From a bacterium (GTDB lineage Bacteria; Actinomycetota; Acidimicrobiia; Acidimicrobiales; CATQHL01), in contig JAPPKQ010000128.1 in assembly GCA_028819945.1 (NCBI GenBank), positions 1 to 7,252 on the forward strand: a stretch of 7,252 bases of DNA. The letters are read 5' to 3'. Under the pieces are notes generated by a model, which was not told where the DNA came from, did no database searches, and worked only from the letters and a program-made list of their open reading frames with translations. The position numbers were made by a program, and so were the translations under genes. Below, piece by piece: positions 4,308 to 7,252 of this stretch (position 1 is its first letter; every line of letters starts with the position of its first letter).

Positions 4308-7252
4308 GCATCGGCGACACGCTCCGGTCCGACAGCGTCGAGTCGATCCTTGAGCACGTCGGTCGTGTTGTGGACGAGCATGACTTTGAGAGGATCTGGG
4401 CCCAAGGCCTGGTTCAGTTCCAATCGCCGAACGATCGAGAGCAGATCCTGGTTGCTGCCGGTCGGCGGCTTTGCGTTTTCGACGATGCCCCGCGTGACGC
4501 CTTGAGGCGCAGTTGGCTTCGAAGGGTCGCCGACGAGGTCAGATCTCGGGGGGACTCGGCGCTCGGCGGAAACTTGGCCCCGCTTGTAAGCGTTGAGATG
4601 AGAGAGGCGTTTGCGTATGCCGAGGGAGACTTGACGGAATTGCGAATGGCTCTCGACGCCAGGGAGGACTTGCACGAATTCGCCCAGCGCCTGCCTGCGG
4701 TGGCAGTCAGGCTGCGCGACCTCGGCCGGTTGGCGGATCGATTCCGCGGCAGTGGGACAATGGCTCTCGTGAGCGGGGAGGAGGCCGATTTGGCTCGGAG
4801 TCTGGTAGACGGGCTGACATCTCGGAGTCACCTCATGGCGACGGTGCCCGAGTCGATGCGCGTCAACCGAGACCGTCTTCTTCAGTGGGCCAGAACCGCT
4901 GAAGCCGAGCGGGAGCTACCGAGGCTGATCCGTAGCCTGATCGCCGAGACCGAGCCGTCGGCGGAGTGGATCGACATGCCTGCGGGAACAGGTGTCGGAA
5001 CGGCGGGCTGGGACGGCGTTGTCAAGTGTGCTGACGGGAATCGGTTCGTGCCAGCGGGTCGTTCTCGGTGGGAACTGTCCACACAGCAGACGAACTCCCA
5101 TCAGAAGGCATGCGACGACTACTCGAAGCGCCTCAAGCACACCTCACCCGCCGAGCGCGCCGACGAGGCCTATGTGGCAGTGGTCTGCGCGCCTTGGACC
5201 AAGGCGCGCTCGTTCGCCGACGAGAAAGGGCAGGCACGCGATTACCGGTCTGTTCTGGCGCTGAAGGTGGACGACATCGTGTCCTGGCTGGAGTGCGCTC
5301 CGCTCACGACCGTCTGGCTGCGTGAGCAGTTGGGCGAGCCGGAGCGCGGGCTCGAACTGCTCTCGGCTTGGTGGCATCGCTGGCTCGCTTCGACCAGGAT
5401 CCCTCTCGGTGTGGAGGTGGTGCTCGCAGGCCGTGGCGATCAGGCCGACCGGCTGCGTTCCCGCTACAGCGAGCAACGCTGCGGAATCATCACGATCGGC
5501 GGCGACATGCATAGCGAGGAGATCCTCGCATTCGTGGCGGCAGCGCTCGTCTCTAGGTCGCCAGGCGAATGGCCGCAGGGCGACTTCCTCTACGTTGACG
5601 ACAAGGAAACGGCGCAGCGTCTGCTGGCAGCGGGGGCACGCCAACCCTCAGGGCGACCGCCCGGAAGCGTCCCCGGGATAACGGTGGTGGTGCCGTCGGC
5701 CGATTTTGCGCCCTATCTTCCGCCGGACAGCACTCACCACCTGATTGTTCCCATACCTGGAAGTTCACGGGCTGACATCGTGCTGGATGCCGTAGACGCC
5801 GCCGCTGTGGCGGATCAGATGAGAACTGCCGGAGAGGACTTCTTCACCGCTGGTGAATTCGGCGCCCTGGCGCGGATGAGTCTCTTGACACTCCGCCGAA
5901 GGTTGGCCATCGAACCGGACCTGCATCGCCCGGCTTGGGCGGTCGGTGCGGTTGACAAGATCCTGCGTAGGAGCATCCTGCTCAACAGTTGGAACCAGAC
6001 CAGCGATGGTGACCGCAGCGTCGTCGAGCGTTTCGTCGGTTGCTCGCATGACGATGTCGTCGAGGCGCTGCACAGGGTCGCCAGTGAGAGCGAGCCGCCG
6101 ATGCTGCTCACCGACGAGCGGTGGCATGTGGTCGCACCGGCCGACGCGTGGGCTCTGATCGACGGCCAGCTCTCGCGGGAGGATCTCGAGTCGCTTGGTC
6201 AAGTCGCAGCCGAGGTGTTGACCGAGCCCGATCCTCTCTACGGATTGAGCCAGACCGAGCGCTTGGCAGCGCAGCTCGCAGGTGTCAGGGCCCGATACTC
6301 GCCGCAACTCCGGAACGGTGTCGCCACGACGCTTGCGCTACTTGGAGCCTTTCCGCCGCGGCTGCGAGGCGATGGCGGGCGGACCGTCAACGCTGCCGAC
6401 CAGATCGTGGCGCGGATCCTGCGCGCAGCGAACGATGATCCGGATCCGAAGACCTGGGTCTCGGTGGCCGAGATCCTTCCCCTTCTTGCGGAGGCTGCCC
6501 CGTCCCCGGTGCTGGCGGCTCTACGGTCGTGCCTGGCCCAACCCCACCCGTTCGCGAGCGCGCTGTTCGCCGATCGCGAGGACGATGACTTCGGATTCCC
6601 CACCGATTCTCCGCACCTGCGAATCCTTGACGGCATGGAAGTCCTGGCGTGGTCCACCGACTACATCGAGCCGACCACCGACCTGCTCGCAGAACTCGCT
6701 GAGTCCGACCCTGGCGGCGGCTGGTCGAACCGGCCCAGCAAGAGCCTTGAAGAGATCATGTGCCCCTGGAGGCCCTCCACGTGCGCGGACAGTGAACAAC
6801 GGTTGGCGGTTCTCGACATGCTTCGAGGTCGCCACGGTGCTGTGGCCTGGGATCTCATGCTGTCGATGCTGCCCAGCGCGATGGATACCGTCTCCGAGCG
6901 CCCCGGCCCGCGGTTCCGCCCCTGGTCGGACTCGAGACCAGTTGTTACCGAGATCGAGTATGACCGAACCGTCTCCGCGGTCGCGTCCCGACTCGTCGCC
7001 GATGCAGGTACAGAGCCGGAACGCCTCGCCGCGCTCGTCGAACGTGCCGGCGACCTCGCCGCCGCCTCTCGCAAATCCCTGCACGCATCGTTGGCTGCCG
7101 TAGCCGACTCAGGCCCCGGTGAGGAAATCAGATCTGCCGTCTCGTCTGCGTTGCGTCGAATGATCTCGCTTCACCGCGACTGCAACGGCACGAGTTGGGC
7201 TCTCCCCGAGATCGAGCTCGTGGAGTTTGAGGCGCTGCTCGAGCCCCTGCGT
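4304..7252 (+). CDS. Large protein with PD-(D/E)XK nuclease-like region, possible defence component (runs off right edge)
   Basis: One frame is open from ATG 4304 to the window edge, 983 codons without a stop. AGGA (4294-4297) lies 6 bases before the ATG, which overlaps the stop of the preceding broken gene (ATGA). Residues 1-180 are mostly helical and unrecognised. Residues 189-217 (RDRLLQWARTAEAERELPRL..LIAETEP) lead into a nuclease-like core: GWDG (235-238), then FVPAGRSRWELSTQ (248-261), then K268. The Asp, Glu and Lys spacing is like a PD-(D/E)XK active site, and AYVAVVCAPWTK (289-300) and DDIVSWLE (323-330) fit the end of such a fold. Later, VVVPSADF and ALARMSLLTLRRRL (521-534) resemble a region I recall from long nuclease-plus-sensor proteins, but no Walker A motif is visible. 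The remainder is helical. It may act in anti-phage defence, but that is inference. The C-terminus is missing. Confidence 0.8.
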   Translation, partial: MSIGDTLRSDSVESILEHVGRVVDEHDFERIWAQGLVQFQSPNDREQILVAAGRRLCVFDDAPRDALRRSWLRRVADEVRSRGDSALGGNLAPLVSVEMREAFAYAEGDLTELRMALDAREDLHEFAQRLPAVAVRLRDLGRLADRFRGSGTMALVSGEEADLARSLVDGLTSRSHLMATVPESMRVNRDRLLQWARTAEAERELPRLIRSLIAETEPSAEWIDMPAGTGVGTAGWDGVVKCADGNRFVPAGRSRWELSTQQTNSHQKACDDYSKRLKHTSPAERADEAYVAVVCAPWTKARSFADEKGQARDYRSVLALKVDDIVSWLECAPLTTVWLREQLGEPERGLELLSAWWHRWLASTRIPLGVEVVLAGRGDQADRLRSRYSEQRCGIITIGGDMHSEEILAFVAAALVSRSPGEWPQGDFLYVDDKETAQRLLAAGARQPSGRPPGSVPGITVVVPSADFAPYLPPDSTHHLIVPIPGSSRADIVLDAVDAAAVADQMRTAGEDFFTAGEFGALARMSLLTLRRRLAIEPDLHRPAWAVGAVDKILRRSILLNSWNQTSDGDRSVVERFVGCSHDDVVEALHRVASESEPPMLLTDERWHVVAPADAWALIDGQLSREDLESLGQVAAEVLTEPDPLYGLSQTERLAAQLAGVRARYSPQLRNGVATTLALLGAFPPRLRGDGGRTVNAADQIVARILRAANDDPDPKTWVSVAEILPLLAEAAPSPVLAALRSCLAQPHPFASALFADREDDDFGFPTDSPHLRILDGMEVLAWSTDYIEPTTDLLAELAESDPGGGWSNRPSKSLEEIMCPWRPSTCADSEQRLAVLDMLRGRHGAVAWDLMLSMLPSAMDTVSERPGPRFRPWSDSRPVVTEIEYDRTVSAVASRLVADAGTEPERLAALVERAGDLAAASRKSLHASLAAVADSGPGEEIRSAVSSALRRMISLHRDCNGTSWALPEIELVEFEALLEPLR
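4824..4827 (+). promoter_or_regulatory. Internal GGAG before in-frame ATG 4835 of the large gene
   Basis: GGAG with a 7-base spacer precedes ATG 4835 (Met178) inside the large frame. This ATG lies just before the segment that starts the recognisable nuclease-like part, so a shorter product of at least 806 residues could be made from here, or the upstream 177 codons may be an added domain. The ATGA overlap at 4304 supports the longer start. Confidence 0.4.

Noticed and set aside
4286..4831. Minus-strand 181-residue open frame
   Set aside because: It is antisense to the start of the large coupled plus-strand gene, which has a ribosome site and an ATGA overlap; no family features are seen. Minus frames at 5144-5644, 5765-6307 and 6521-7084 are rejected likewise.

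Overview
The window is high-GC bacterial DNA. Its gene content and codon use fit a high-GC actinobacterium-like lineage, but nothing seen here fixes the taxon. It divides into a conserved left part (about 1-3550, all genes on the minus strand) and an accessory right part (about 3891-7252, plus strand). Samples of 60 bases contain 46 G+C at 1021-1080 and at 2821-2880, but 38 at 4021-4080, 35 at 4561-4620 and 40 at 6541-6600, so the right part is visibly less GC-rich.

Left part, in transcription order from right to left: mutM (DNA glycosylase, 3550 to 2750); a 315-base gap holding a paired-hairpin repeat and the selD leader; selD (selenide, water dikinase, 2434 to 1376); a divergent PlsY-like membrane acyltransferase whose GTG start overlaps the selD stop; and, 34 bases further on, an MFS transporter that runs off the window's left edge. 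selD is itself a selenoprotein gene. An in-frame TGA at codon 14 sits exactly where other SelD proteins have their catalytic Cys or Sec, and a perfect 6-bp hairpin of bacterial SECIS type follows 21 bases downstream. A conventional gene caller would truncate this protein to a GTG start at codon 38 and lose the active site. The organism therefore should make and use selenocysteine.

Right part: after a 340-base gap with no recognised gene, a two-gene plus-strand operon begins. The first gene is a small ORF (3891-4307) interrupted by two in-frame stops, TAA and TGA. The TGA falls where a Gly is expected in an N-x-S-G-H-Y-x-P type motif. The reading frame resumes after each stop and ends in an ATGA overlap with the second gene, so it looks like a recently decayed gene. 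The second gene is an uninterrupted reading frame of at least 983 codons that leaves the window on the right. It has a PD-(D/E)XK-nuclease-like stretch near residues 205-335, followed by a large mostly helical region. By analogy with long nuclease-plus-sensor proteins of defence islands, it may be a mobile or anti-phage component, but no family name can be assigned from sequence alone.
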